DNA from: Candidatus Helarchaeota archaeon | GTDB lineage: Archaea; Asgardarchaeota; Lokiarchaeia; Helarchaeales; RDOG01 | Direction of reading: 5' to 3' | Assembly: GCA_019058315.1 (NCBI GenBank) | Contig: JAHPZH010000005.1 | Span: 310,001-374,000 of the forward strand | DNA: 64,000 bases | Shown here: one piece after another, positions 43,615 to 51,548 of the stretch | Position numbering within the stretch: the stretch's first letter is position 1 | How the letters are laid out: each line of letters opens with the position of its first letter | The notes under the pieces: model-generated | Told to the model about the DNA's origin: nothing | Seen by the model: the letters and a program-made list of their open reading frames with translations, nothing else | Database searches by the model: none | Position numbers and translations under genes: made by a program

Positions 43615-45519
43615 ATGGAAGGAAAAAGAATTTCATACCATGAATCAGTTCGAAAAGTTTATGAAAGAATTAAAAAAGATGGAATGACTAATATTTGGGA
43701 TCGATTTAAAGCTCAAGGGTTTGGAGATGATCCAGATAAAAGATGTCCATTTTGTTTAGGTGGAGTCAGATGTGATTTATGTTCAAATGGTCCTTGTCGA
43801 GCAGATGTGGCAAAGGACAAAAGAGGGGTTTGTGGTATTACTGGTGATGGAATGGCAATGAGAATGATGCTTCTTAGGAATGTTATGGGAGCATCTACTT
43901 ATCATTATCATACCGATCAAACAATAAAAACGCTTCGAGCAACTGCAAATGGAAAAACTCCATTCGAGATAAAAGAACCAGATAAATTGAAAAATTTCGC
44001 TGAAAGATTGGGTGTCGATACTTCAGGGACAATAAAAGAAATAGCCATTCGGTTATGTGATTTTGTAGAATCTGATTTTAACAAAAAATACGATGAACCC
44101 AGTGCAATAGTCGAAGCTTTGGCACCCAGAGAACGCATAGAGCTCTGGAAAAAACTAGGTATTTTTCCAGGTGGTCTACATGGAGAGATAATGTTTTCTA
44201 CGAGTTCTTGTTTGACTAACGTAGATGGATATTATTTAAGCCTTGCTCTTAAAGCGATGCGTTTAGGTGTAGCAATGGCATATCAAAGCCAAATTGTAAA
44301 TGAATTTTGCCAAGATATTCTCTTTAATATCCCCAGACCACATAAAATGCGTGTAGATTTAGGAGTATTGGATCCTGATTATGTAAATATCTTACCTAAT
44401 GGTCATGAACCATTCCTAGGTTTTGCTATGATTCTTCAAGGCCGAAAAAAAGAATGGCAAGATAAAGCAAAAGCTGCTGGTGCAAAAGGTTTAAGGGTGA
44501 TTGCAAATATTGAAACGGGTCAAGAAATGATTCAAAGATGGGAAATGGACGATGTGTTTTATGGCTTTACAGGAAATTGGATAATGCAAGAAGCTGTTCT
44601 CGCTACTGGGTGTGTTGACCTATTTGCTTGCGATATGAATTGTTCAATGCCAATCGACCCAAAATATGCCGAAAAATATAAATTCAAGCTAATTCCAGTA
44701 AGCGAAGTTGTCGCTTTTGAAGGTATTGAAGAGAGAGTCGATTATATTCCCGAAAAAGCTGAAGAGCAAGCAGCTCAGCTTTTACAGATGGCTATTGATA
44801 ATTTTAAAGAACGTAGAAAAACAGTTGACCCTGTTACTAATTTACCAACCAATGAAGCTATAGTTGGATTTTCTTCAGAGAGCATTCTGGAAGCTCTTGG
44901 TGGAAAATTAGATCCATTATTGGATGCAATAAAAGCTGGAACCTTGCGAGGAGTTGTTGGAATGGTTTCTTGTACAAGCTTGAGAGATTATGGTCAAGAT
45001 GTACATACAGTAAATATTGTTAAAGAATTAATTAAACGTGACATTTTAGTACTTTCAATGGGGTGTGGTAATGGTGGCTTACAAGTAGCAGGACTTTGTA
45101 GCCCAGAAGCAAAAGAATTAGCAGGACCTGGTTTAAAAAGTATATGTGAGCAGTTAAATATTCCACCAGTTCTTAGTTATGGAACTTGTACTGATACTGG
45201 ACGTATTGCAGATTTACTTGCTGCGATCTCAAGTGCATTAGGAGACGTTCCTATACCAGATCTTCCCGTTGCTGCGGCTGCGCCAGAATATATGGAGCAA
45301 AAAGCAACAATTGATGCAGTATTTGCCTTGGCATTTGGACTTTATACGTACGTGAATCCAGTTCCAACCGTAACAGGAGGACCAGATTTGGTTAAACTTT
45401 TAACACAAGACATAAAACAAGTCACTGGAGGATTACTAAACGTCGAAACTGATGTTATTAAAGCAGTAGATGGCATTCAAGCGCATATAGAAGCAAATAG
45501 GAAAAAACTTGGTATATAA
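43615..45519 (+). CDS. cooS: CooS-type anaerobic carbon monoxide dehydrogenase, atypical
   Basis: This 634-residue protein matches the Ni-Fe CO dehydrogenase catalytic subunit from end to end. The N-terminal CPFCLGGVRCDLCSNGPC (44-61) plus Cys73 supply the surface clusters. The C-cluster should have His264 (NGHEP), Cys343 (MNCSMP), Cys453 (VSCTS), Cys484 (MGCGNG) and Cys525 (GTCTDT), and Lys563 is present. But the sixth ligand, Cys in the usual CCTGNE, is replaced: the matching stretch reads NIETGQE with Glu300. The double cysteine of the B/D region is also changed (VRC). No cooF, cooC or acs gene is near. It may be a non-CO-oxidising relative or a reduced enzyme. Confidence 0.92.
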   Translation: MEGKRISYHESVRKVYERIKKDGMTNIWDRFKAQGFGDDPDKRCPFCLGGVRCDLCSNGPCRADVAKDKRGVCGITGDGMAMRMMLLRNVMGASTYHYHTDQTIKTLRATANGKTPFEIKEPDKLKNFAERLGVDTSGTIKEIAIRLCDFVESDFNKKYDEPSAIVEALAPRERIELWKKLGIFPGGLHGEIMFSTSSCLTNVDGYYLSLALKAMRLGVAMAYQSQIVNEFCQDILFNIPRPHKMRVDLGVLDPDYVNILPNGHEPFLGFAMILQGRKKEWQDKAKAAGAKGLRVIANIETGQEMIQRWEMDDVFYGFTGNWIMQEAVLATGCVDLFACDMNCSMPIDPKYAEKYKFKLIPVSEVVAFEGIEERVDYIPEKAEEQAAQLLQMAIDNFKERRKTVDPVTNLPTNEAIVGFSSESILEALGGKLDPLLDAIKAGTLRGVVGMVSCTSLRDYGQDVHTVNIVKELIKRDILVLSMGCGNGGLQVAGLCSPEAKELAGPGLKSICEQLNIPPVLSYGTCTDTGRIADLLAAISSALGDVPIPDLPVAAAAPEYMEQKATIDAVFALAFGLYTYVNPVPTVTGGPDLVKLLTQDIKQVTGGLLNVETDVIKAVDGIQAHIEANRKKLGI

Positions 45520-45597
45520 TGATATGTACCTAAAAAATCCTCGAAAATTAACTTTTTTTTATTCAATTTAATATAAATTCTGAAATTAAAAATGAAT

Positions 45598-45643
45598 AAG
45601 GGTGCATACCCTTCCATCAAAGCACCTCTAAATTTTTTAGGTG
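45598..45643. terminator. Paired hairpins between convergent genes
   Basis: AAGGGT-GCAT-ACCCTT (45598-45613) is a perfect stem-loop; CACC-TC-TAAA paired with TTTAGGTG (45623-45643) is a second with a two-base bulge. On both strands a T-rich stretch follows. They sit downstream of cooS and of the minus-strand gene, so they suit a bidirectional terminator, though a role as a recoding element for the minus-strand gene is also imaginable. Confidence 0.5.
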
Positions 45644-45650
45644 TTTCTCA

Positions 45651-45755
45651 TTTGGTTTTAGAATATTGCTTCGTTATTGGATGTTCTTGTCCAAATCTCT
45701 TTGATAAAGCTTTTATAAACTCGTCGATTTTTAATCTTGCATCTATTTCATTTCA
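45651..45755 (-). other. In-frame, coding-like extension behind a tandem TGA
   Basis: Immediately after the TGA of the 110-codon minus-strand gene stands a second TGA and then 34 open codons in the same frame, rich in charged and helix-forming residues (starting NEIDARLKIDEFI and ending KQYSKTK) before the TGA at 45648-45650. No ATG, GTG or TTG is available in this frame after the double stop. It looks like real protein sequence, so read-through, recoding, or a broken end of a longer gene are all possible. Confidence 0.45.
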
Positions 45756-46088
45756 TCAACAACCAGCATCGGGTGTCAAGAAGACGGAGGAAGACGGGGG
45801 GAGATTTAAAAAAGGATCATCAGCAAGAGGAAGAAATTCTTTATCTTCAGTTCGTGCATCAATTCCTAAATCTATATAAAAATCTCCAGATTGAGGATTC
45901 CAAAGAAGTTGAAGTAAATTGTCTAATATTTTTATAGGAAATGGTTTGTTCCCTAAAATTTCTTTTAGTTTTAGATCTGCAGCTGCAATTGCATCAATTA
46001 CATTACCGTCGTCAGGGATTTCGACTATGAATTTGTTCGTGATCTTGAGAATTTTATCATGTAAAACCATGAGGGTTATTTTCTTCAA
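45756..46088 (-). CDS. Small possible beta-grasp (ubiquitin/MoaD-like) protein
   Basis: A 110-residue protein whose strand-helix pattern resembles beta-grasp carriers: KITLMVLH, then KFIVEIPDDGNVIDAIAAAD (about 18-37), a helix LKLKEILG, a strand FYIDLGIDA, and SSSVFLTPDAGC at the end. It does not end in GlyGly but in GlyCys. It starts at TTG 46088 behind AAAGGTTGAG, a good ribosome binding site, supporting reality. Two TGA codons follow and then an open in-frame extension. Family match is by structure pattern only. Confidence 0.62.
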   Translation of the reverse strand: MKKITLMVLHDKILKITNKFIVEIPDDGNVIDAIAAADLKLKEILGNKPFPIKILDNLLQLLWNPQSGDFYIDLGIDARTEDKEFLPLADDPFLNLPPSSSVFLTPDAGC

Positions 46089-46229
46089 ATTTTCTCAACC
46101 TTTATCATTTTTTCCTTTTTAATATAACAATCTTGTGGATATAAAAGACTTACAACTCAAGTCAAAGGAATAAATATAAACCAAATATCATAAAAGAAAT
46201 TATAAATTCATTGAAAGAGGATGATTAAA

Positions 46230-46556
46230 ATGGAAAAAGCTACTAATTCAATGAGGATTGATTTAGAGCAGATTTTTAAAAAGATAAGACCTCATATGGA
46301 TACAATAATAAAACAATATAATGTAGACGTGATTGGAATCATCGGATCTTACTTAAAAGGGGAACAAAAAACTGATAATGACCTCGGTTTTTATATAAAA
46401 TTTACAAGTGCTAATATTAAGTCAGATCATATAAATAATTTAAAGAAATTTCTTGAGGATGTATTTAATCTTAAAATTGATTTATTAATAGAGAATCAGC
46501 TTGATGAAAAGTTAAAGCCTAAAATTATTAAAGATGTAGAATTTATTGAAGGATAA
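46230..46556 (+). CDS. Minimal nucleotidyltransferase-like protein
   Basis: About 108 residues. VIGIIGSYLKGEQKTDNDLGFYIKF (around 36-60, split) is the GSxxxGE...D-type motif of MNT/KNTase nucleotidyltransferases, with further Asp at KIDLLIEN near 84. Solitary small MNT proteins are often antitoxins paired with HEPN, but no HEPN gene is adjacent. The metal site looks degenerate (TDND for SDxD). I prefer ATG 46230 over the first ATG at 46221, because GAGG lies nine bases before it. Confidence 0.65.
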   Translation: MEKATNSMRIDLEQIFKKIRPHMDTIIKQYNVDVIGIIGSYLKGEQKTDNDLGFYIKFTSANIKSDHINNLKKFLEDVFNLKIDLLIENQLDEKLKPKIIKDVEFIEG

Positions 46557-46561
46557 ATTTA

Positions 46562-47113
46562 TTATAAATCGAATTCAAAGTGTCTTATTCCGTACGCATC
46601 CTCCTTTATAAGGTTAAAACCACTTTCACCCATTATTTGCATCATTTTGTCATTTCGGAGAAACACATCACCTTTTACTTTTTTAACTCCTCTTTTTTGC
46701 ATAACTCTGAGCATATAGAGTAACATTTGAGTTCCTAAACCTTTTCCTTGCCATTTATCTGCAACTACAACAGCTAGTTCCGCAGAATCAGAACCTGGAG
46801 GGTCCAATCCATAGCGAACCACTCCAATCATTTTATCTTTTCCGTTTTCATTATAAATCGCGATAATTGCAAATTTATTTATGTAATCTATTTTTGTATA
46901 TTTATCTATCATTCTCTGATCAGGTGTTGGCATATTGGAGAAAAATCGCAAATATTTGGTATTACTACTTAAGGAATTATACAATTCAACCCATATATCT
47001 GCATCAGTGGGTTTGATGGGACGAAGTAATATTTTAGTTCCATCTCTTAATTTAATTAATTTCTCAAACTTTTTGGGATATTCATAAGGAACCAATTTTT
47101 TCATAATTTTCAC
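46562..47113 (-). CDS. GNAT family N-acetyltransferase
   Basis: A 183-residue protein with the GNAT acetyl-CoA loop WQGKGLGTQMLLYMLRVMQKRG (about 125-146, split) and an N-terminal LRDGTKILLRPIKPTDADIW typical of the domain found beside acyl-CoA synthetases and protein-lysine acetyltransferases. MGESGFNLIKED is the last strand-helix. It is nine bases from the crotonase gene and likely cotranscribed, hinting at acetyl-CoA-linked regulation. Substrate unknown. Confidence 0.87.
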   Translation of the reverse strand: MKIMKKLVPYEYPKKFEKLIKLRDGTKILLRPIKPTDADIWVELYNSLSSNTKYLRFFSNMPTPDQRMIDKYTKIDYINKFAIIAIYNENGKDKMIGVVRYGLDPPGSDSAELAVVVADKWQGKGLGTQMLLYMLRVMQKRGVKKVKGDVFLRNDKMMQIMGESGFNLIKEDAYGIRHFEFDL

Positions 47114-47121
47114 AATTGGCT

Positions 47122-47916
47122 TTATTTTCCCTTATAATTAGGAGATCTTTTTTCAAAAAATGCAGTCACTCCTTCTTTGAAATCTTCTGTTTTACTAATT
47201 TCTATTTGATTTGCTCGTTCTTTTGAAAGTTGCGTTTTAAAGTCGTTCAAATAACCTTCTTCAATTAATTTTTTAGATGTTCCTATAGCTAATGGTGGAC
47301 CATTTGCTAATTTTAATGCGAATTCTTCAATTTCTTTATCGAATTCTGCTTCCGGAACATAAAAATTAATAAGCCCTAATCTTTCTGCTTCTTTGGCATC
47401 TATGGTTTTTCCTGTAAATATTAATTCTAAAGCTTTCGCTCTTCCAATTAATCTTGGTAACAAATATGTACCCCCATTATCAACTGCGAGACCTACATTT
47501 GCAAAAGCTTCACTTAATTTAGCTGTATCCGCTGCAATGATAATATCACATGCCAAAGCCAAATTAAGAGCTGCACCCATTGCAAATCCATTTATTGCAG
47601 CTATCACTGGTTTTTCCATAGTTCTTATTGAATAACTTAGTTTATGAAGAATTTTAGTAAGTTCAGAGATGAATTCCGCTTGTATCCCCTCATCTATAGC
47701 TTTTTTAAACTCTTTGACATCACCACCCGCTGAAAAAGCTCTACCTTGACCAGTCAGTATAATTACACGGATTTTATCATTGTTTAAACAATTATTAAAA
47801 GCGTTATCTAATTCATTTGCTGTATCTTTATTTAATGCATTCAATACTTTTGGTCTATTTATTCTAATTATTGCAATAGGTGTTTTCTCTTCAAGAATTA
47901 TATTTTGATAATCCAA
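47122..47916 (-). CDS. Crotonase-family enzyme, isomerase-like (PaaG/ECI type)
   Basis: This 264-residue protein is a crotonase fold with FSAGGDVKEF (61-70) and GFAMGAALNLALACD forming the oxyanion pocket. The usual hydratase Glu in the FGxPE segment is absent: the aligned stretch is FANVGLAVDNGG, with Phe at the Glu place and Asp147. This Asp pattern occurs in isomerases such as PaaG, so double-bond isomerisation is likelier than hydration. A role in acyl-CoA breakdown with the dehydratase-like proteins is possible. The ATG is close to AATGGTGAGA, a GGTGA site. Confidence 0.9.
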   Translation of the reverse strand: MDYQNIILEEKTPIAIIRINRPKVLNALNKDTANELDNAFNNCLNNDKIRVIILTGQGRAFSAGGDVKEFKKAIDEGIQAEFISELTKILHKLSYSIRTMEKPVIAAINGFAMGAALNLALACDIIIAADTAKLSEAFANVGLAVDNGGTYLLPRLIGRAKALELIFTGKTIDAKEAERLGLINFYVPEAEFDKEIEEFALKLANGPPLAIGTSKKLIEEGYLNDFKTQLSKERANQIEISKTEDFKEGVTAFFEKRSPNYKGK

Positions 47917-48123
47917 TAAATCTCACCATTTCTAAATTAAAAGTATTTTTTTAATAAAATTAATTTAATACTATTGTAAAATTTTATTTGAATTATTAAA
48001 ATAAATTCTTGTTATTCTTTGGTTTAATTTTTCTAATTATATAATGAAAGTGCCTAATCGAAAGGAACTTAGTTACATTCAAAAATAGAAAAAAAAGAAA
48101 TAGTTAGAATATTGTTCAAATTC

Positions 48124-48294
48124 TTATTTTTTTATAGTGAGTTCCTTTTCACAACAAACAAATTGGCAAGGAGCACATCCGCAAGCTTCGGGTTCGGTTC
48201 CACATTCTGTACATTCTTTGGAAACCGTGAGTTCAAGTCCACAATCAACACATACTAGGACCTGACCTTTTTTAAGTTCATGACAATGAACCAT
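48124..48294 (-). CDS. Cys-rich 56-residue metal-binding mini-protein
   Basis: A short gene with 56 codons. Translation from ATG 48294 gives CxxC pairs VCVDCG (15-19), ECTECG (28-32) and ACGCAPC (38-43) with a CysCys at 47-48 and an early Cys4/His5: eleven cysteines in all. The start follows AGGAGGTAATAAAA, an excellent ribosome binding site, so it is surely translated. Zinc ribbon or metallothionein-like binding is likely. I do not recognise a named family. It stands alone, between the crotonase and a truncated ligase. Confidence 0.82.
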   Translation of the reverse strand: MVHCHELKKGQVLVCVDCGLELTVSKECTECGTEPEACGCAPCQFVCCEKELTIKK

Positions 48295-48374
48295 TTTTTA
48301 TTACCTCCTAATTAAAAAATTAATTTAATCAAGACTATAAGAAAATGTTTTGATTTAAGACTTATCAAAGAAAT

Positions 48375-48500
48375 AGAGCAGGATATAAAAAGCCAAGAAC
48401 AGTTGTATTTACTAATGAATTTCCTATTTCCCCTGTAGGTAAAATATTTAGACAAAAAATTAGGGAACTGTATGGGAAACCAGATACTTCCATCAATTAA
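48375..48500 (+). pseudogene. C-terminal remnant of an acyl-CoA synthetase
   Basis: A stretch without a start codon translates to AGYKKPRTVVFTNEFPIS, followed by PVGKIFRQKIRELYGKPD and stop (TAA 48498-48500). It matches the last about 38 residues of the complete ligase at 33.4 kb nearly residue for residue, including the PVGKI catalytic-lysine motif. Nothing upstream continues the frame; the region holds the 5' end of the Cys-rich gene on the other strand. It is a broken copy left by recombination or deletion. Confidence 0.85.
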
Positions 48501-48514
48501 TATTGGAAATTATT

Positions 48515-49654
48515 CTACTTTTCTTTTAGAAATCGGTTAGATAAAAATAAGGAGAGAAGATAATACTTCATTATTGATACTTTTTTTAAAAGTAGAACTA
48601 TATTAAAAATATAATAAGTTCTTTTAAGAAACCAAAATAAAAGACTTTTAATTGAAAATTTATTATAGAATCTGCCTAACCCGAAATGTGTTCCAATTGA
48701 AATTAAGAGAAAATCAACTTTAAGTTTTAGAGGTTTCCTTTTTTTATGTTTTACCCTTCTTATAATATCTTTAGAAACGAATTTTGCTTGTTCAACAGCA
48801 ACTTGTGCTAAATTAGGTGCAAATTTTCCTTCAAAAGGAAATAAAGCAGCGTCTCCAATTACATAAACATTTTCAATTGCTTTTAATTCACAAAAATTAT
48901 TCACAATATATCCATTTTCAAAACGTATATCTGAATTGATTAATGGGGGTTTAACACCCGTGCAATTAAAAATAAGGTCCGATTCATAACTTCTTTTTTT
49001 TGTTATAATCTTATTATCATCTATTTTGATTACGGGCTCAGAAGGATGAACTTTTATTCCTAATTGTTTCATTCTTTTTTTAATTATATAATCAAAGCCG
49101 GGATAATTCATAAAATAATTTTTAAAATATAGAAATTGATGGATTTCAAATTTTTTATTAAAATGATTTTTGAAACTGCCTAATTCTCCTACTAGTTCAG
49201 TACCAGTTGCTCCCTCCCCTATAACCGAGAAAACACATTTTTTCTTTTTTAGGGTTTTAATAAGGAGTTGTTTAATTTGTAGAGCATCTTTTAAATTATT
49301 TAATGTTGGTAGATTTTTAGATCCTTCTATTTTCTTATTTGGGATTGCACCAGAACAAATGGCTAGGAAATCATACGAGAGAGATTTATTATTATCTAAA
49401 ATTAGTTTTTTTTCTTTAAAAATGATTTTTTTCACTAAAGATTTTATAAATCTTGTTCTTTTAAGAGAATTTCGATAAAATAATTTCACAGAATTTGGTG
49501 GAATTTCCCCTACACATACTTCATGGATGAGAGGAGTATATTCAAAAAATTCAGTAGGGTTTATCAATATTGATTCTAATTTTTTATGCTTTTCTAGATT
49601 TTTGGCTAAATAAAACCCTCCAAATCCCCCACCAATTATTATAACTCTTTTCAT
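48515..49654 (-). CDS. FAD/NAD-dependent oxidoreductase, NDH-2-like
   Basis: A 379-residue two-dinucleotide-fold flavoprotein. The FAD site IIIGGGFGGFYLAKNL (5-20), the NAD-side FSVIGEGATGTELVGEL (about 142-158) and the late VYVIGDAALFPF (about 264-275) are all in order, as in type-II NADH dehydrogenases. It has a short hydrophobic C-terminal stretch (FNIVLLLKKVSIMKYYLLSLFL) that could attach it to a membrane. It likely oxidises NADH or a similar carrier. Standing alone on the minus strand. Confidence 0.88.
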   Translation of the reverse strand: MKRVIIIGGGFGGFYLAKNLEKHKKLESILINPTEFFEYTPLIHEVCVGEIPPNSVKLFYRNSLKRTRFIKSLVKKIIFKEKKLILDNNKSLSYDFLAICSGAIPNKKIEGSKNLPTLNNLKDALQIKQLLIKTLKKKKCVFSVIGEGATGTELVGELGSFKNHFNKKFEIHQFLYFKNYFMNYPGFDYIIKKRMKQLGIKVHPSEPVIKIDDNKIITKKRSYESDLIFNCTGVKPPLINSDIRFENGYIVNNFCELKAIENVYVIGDAALFPFEGKFAPNLAQVAVEQAKFVSKDIIRRVKHKKRKPLKLKVDFLLISIGTHFGLGRFYNKFSIKSLLFWFLKRTYYIFNIVLLLKKVSIMKYYLLSLFLSNRFLKEK

Positions 49655-49741
49655 TTTCTTATCATTTTATAATTTAAATTATTTTAAATTCTATTTAAAT
49701 TTTCCAAGGTTCTACAATAATTTTTATCAATTTTGAACTCC

Positions 49742-50539
49742 TTAATCTGGAATAGTTGCTACTGCTCGAACCCATCCTGCACTAGCTTCAGCAATTTTTA
49801 CCGGAAAACAATAAATTGTCGCACCTACTGGAGGAACTTTATCTAAATTTGTAAGTTTTTCCATCTGAAAATAACCTAATTCAATACCAGCAAAATGTCC
49901 TTCCCAAATTATTGAGGGGTTTGGATTTTTATCTGCTATGGATTTTTTCCATTTTTGCGCAGTAATAGAAAATGGGGCGTCCCAACTCCATGCGTCCGTC
50001 CCCACTATATGAACACCTTGTCTTATTATATGTAAAGTTGCTTCTTTTCCCACTCCAACTCCTCTATCCATAAATTCTTTATTTCCAAAATGTTTTGCTG
50101 CGGTTGTATGAACACATAAGACATCTCCTTTTCTTAACTTATGATTAATACTGTCTAATTTTTCATCTATATCAGCAGGAGTCATGACATAGCCATCTTC
50201 TTTATCTGTACAATCTAATACGATTAAAGAACCGATTCCCCATTCTAGGTTGAATTCATCAATTGTTAAAGCTTTTCTTTTTCCCAACTCTTTATCTTGA
50301 ATCGGTGCAAAGTGCCAAGGAGCGTCCATATGTGTGCCGCTATGTGTGCTTAAAGTAATCTTCTCTACAGCCCATCCTTTTCCATCAGGAAGGTGTTCGT
50401 TTGGATTTAAACCTGAAAAAAATAGAGCCATTGATTTTGCTCCAGTCTCATGATCACTATACTCAACTTTAGGACCGGTTAAAGGTGGATCAGAAAAGGT
50501 ATCATTTGCTATTGATATGGATAAATCAATAAATTTCAT
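49742..50539 (-). CDS. Cyclase-family metal-dependent hydrolase (KynB-like)
   Basis: This 265-residue protein carries HSGTHMDAPWHF (66-77), the metal-binding HxGTHxDxPxHF signature of the cyclase/arylformamidase family, with His66, His70, Asp72 and His76. The strand FIDLSISIANDTFSDP at the start is typical. Such enzymes hydrolyse N-formyl or lactam-like bonds, using Zn or Mn. The exact substrate is unknown; it has no nearby tryptophan-catabolism genes. Confidence 0.87.
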   Translation of the reverse strand: MKFIDLSISIANDTFSDPPLTGPKVEYSDHETGAKSMALFFSGLNPNEHLPDGKGWAVEKITLSTHSGTHMDAPWHFAPIQDKELGKRKALTIDEFNLEWGIGSLIVLDCTDKEDGYVMTPADIDEKLDSINHKLRKGDVLCVHTTAAKHFGNKEFMDRGVGVGKEATLHIIRQGVHIVGTDAWSWDAPFSITAQKWKKSIADKNPNPSIIWEGHFAGIELGYFQMEKLTNLDKVPPVGATIYCFPVKIAEASAGWVRAVATIPD

Positions 50540-50694
50540 AATTATACTCTCAATTTAGTCTAAATTTATTTTTATGATTTTTATTCAAAAATTTTTACAA
50601 TGAATTTGGTATTTATTTCTAATTTGTATTATAAAAAAAAATTAATATTAAACCTATATAAAAAAAAGAGAATATTAGATTAATCGAAGGAAAT

Positions 50695-50946
50695 TTATGA
50701 TTTCCTTATAACAAACCAGTAGGCTATCCAACTAATTATTGGCATTAGGAAGAAAATTATTACCCAGAGCACTTTTGCTGTGTCGTCGACGCTTTGTTGC
50801 CCTAAATCTCTACAAAAGAAAAGTCCGATTACTATAACAGCTATAACAACTGCAAAAAAGAGAATTGCTCCTAAAGGATCAGGCTGTGGTTGAAGTCTTG
50901 CATATAATCCAGCTAGAAACCCTAATAGTAAATCTTCATTTGCCAT
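50695..50946 (-). CDS. Small two-helix membrane protein (paralogue A)
   Basis: An 83-residue protein: a short amphipathic N-terminus, then two hydrophobic helices (about 26-45 and 59-80). VDDTAKVLWVIIFFLMPIISWIAYWF closes it and resembles phospholipase D-N-terminal-like (PLDc_N) membrane tails. A tandem paralogue lies immediately upstream. The start follows GAGATGATAT, a variant ribosome binding site. Function unknown. Unlike the paralogue it has no upstream TTTGCA repeat. Confidence 0.7.
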   Translation of the reverse strand: MANEDLLLGFLAGLYARLQPQPDPLGAILFFAVVIAVIVIGLFFCRDLGQQSVDDTAKVLWVIIFFLMPIISWIAYWFVIRKS

Positions 50947-51134
50947 TATATCATCTCATTACTTTAGATTCATCGTTAATTATTAATATTCTATTTCTAC
51001 TATAAAAATAGGTAATTAAATCTCATAAAATACTAATATTTTCTTGAAAATCATAAATTAAACTAATTCTAGAATATTTTGAAAAAGATTTTATTTTTAA
51101 TAAAGAAAAAAAAGAAAATTTTTATGTATTATAA

Positions 51135-51413
51135 TTATATTTTGCTTGTTTTTGATATACTTCTCCCTTTCTTCACCACAAAATAATATCCTAGCCATGA
51201 TATTATTGGAAAGACATAAAATGCTATTCCCCAAAGAGCTTTTGATGTATCTTCAATCACTTCTTCACCCAAATTTTTAGCTAATAACGTTGATACGACA
51301 AGACTTGTTGCAATGATAGCAATCCCAATTACAATTCCTAGTGGATTACGGGGAGGTGGTGCTTTCGCCATGAGTCCTACCATTAGACCATATAAGAATT
51401 CGATATCTGCCAT
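51135..51413 (-). CDS. Small two-helix membrane protein (paralogue B)
   Basis: A 92-residue paralogue of the downstream gene; shared parts include the N-terminal two-thirds pattern and the ending EDTSKALWGIAFYVFPIISWLGYYF. It has an additional basic tail (KKGRSISKTSKI). A TTTGCA-N5-TGCAAA operator sits 70 bases upstream, the same as ahead of the 317-residue membrane protein, so both are likely controlled by the HTH gene next door. Role unknown. Confidence 0.7.
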   Translation of the reverse strand: MADIEFLYGLMVGLMAKAPPPRNPLGIVIGIAIIATSLVVSTLLAKNLGEEVIEDTSKALWGIAFYVFPIISWLGYYFVVKKGRSISKTSKI

Positions 51414-51482
51414 TAAATCATCTTCTTTTAAATTTTATTTATTATTGCTATATAATAGATAAAAAACACGAATATTTAAACG

Positions 51483-51499
51483 TTTGCATTTTTTGCAAA
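51483..51499. promoter_or_regulatory. Candidate operator 1, TTTGCA-N5-TGCAAA
   Basis: A perfect 6-5-6 inverted repeat lies 70 bases upstream of paralogue B. A second copy with the same arms and same spacer length lies 68 bases upstream of the DUF6159-like gene. Equal spacing, equal distance and an HTH gene nearby make a true operator likely. Confidence 0.6.
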
Positions 51500-51548
51500 A
51501 ATAATAGAATGGAGTTTTTTAATTAATAAATCTATATTTTTATAATTT

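Noticed and set aside
45592..45879. Plus-strand frame of 95 codons
   Set aside because: It lies over the minus-strand beta-grasp-like gene and its tail; composition is unlike a protein and the minus-strand reading has a good start site.
48044..48088. Short plus-strand frame MKVPNRKELSYIQK
   Set aside because: Only 14 codons, no ribosome binding site, no match to anything I recognise.
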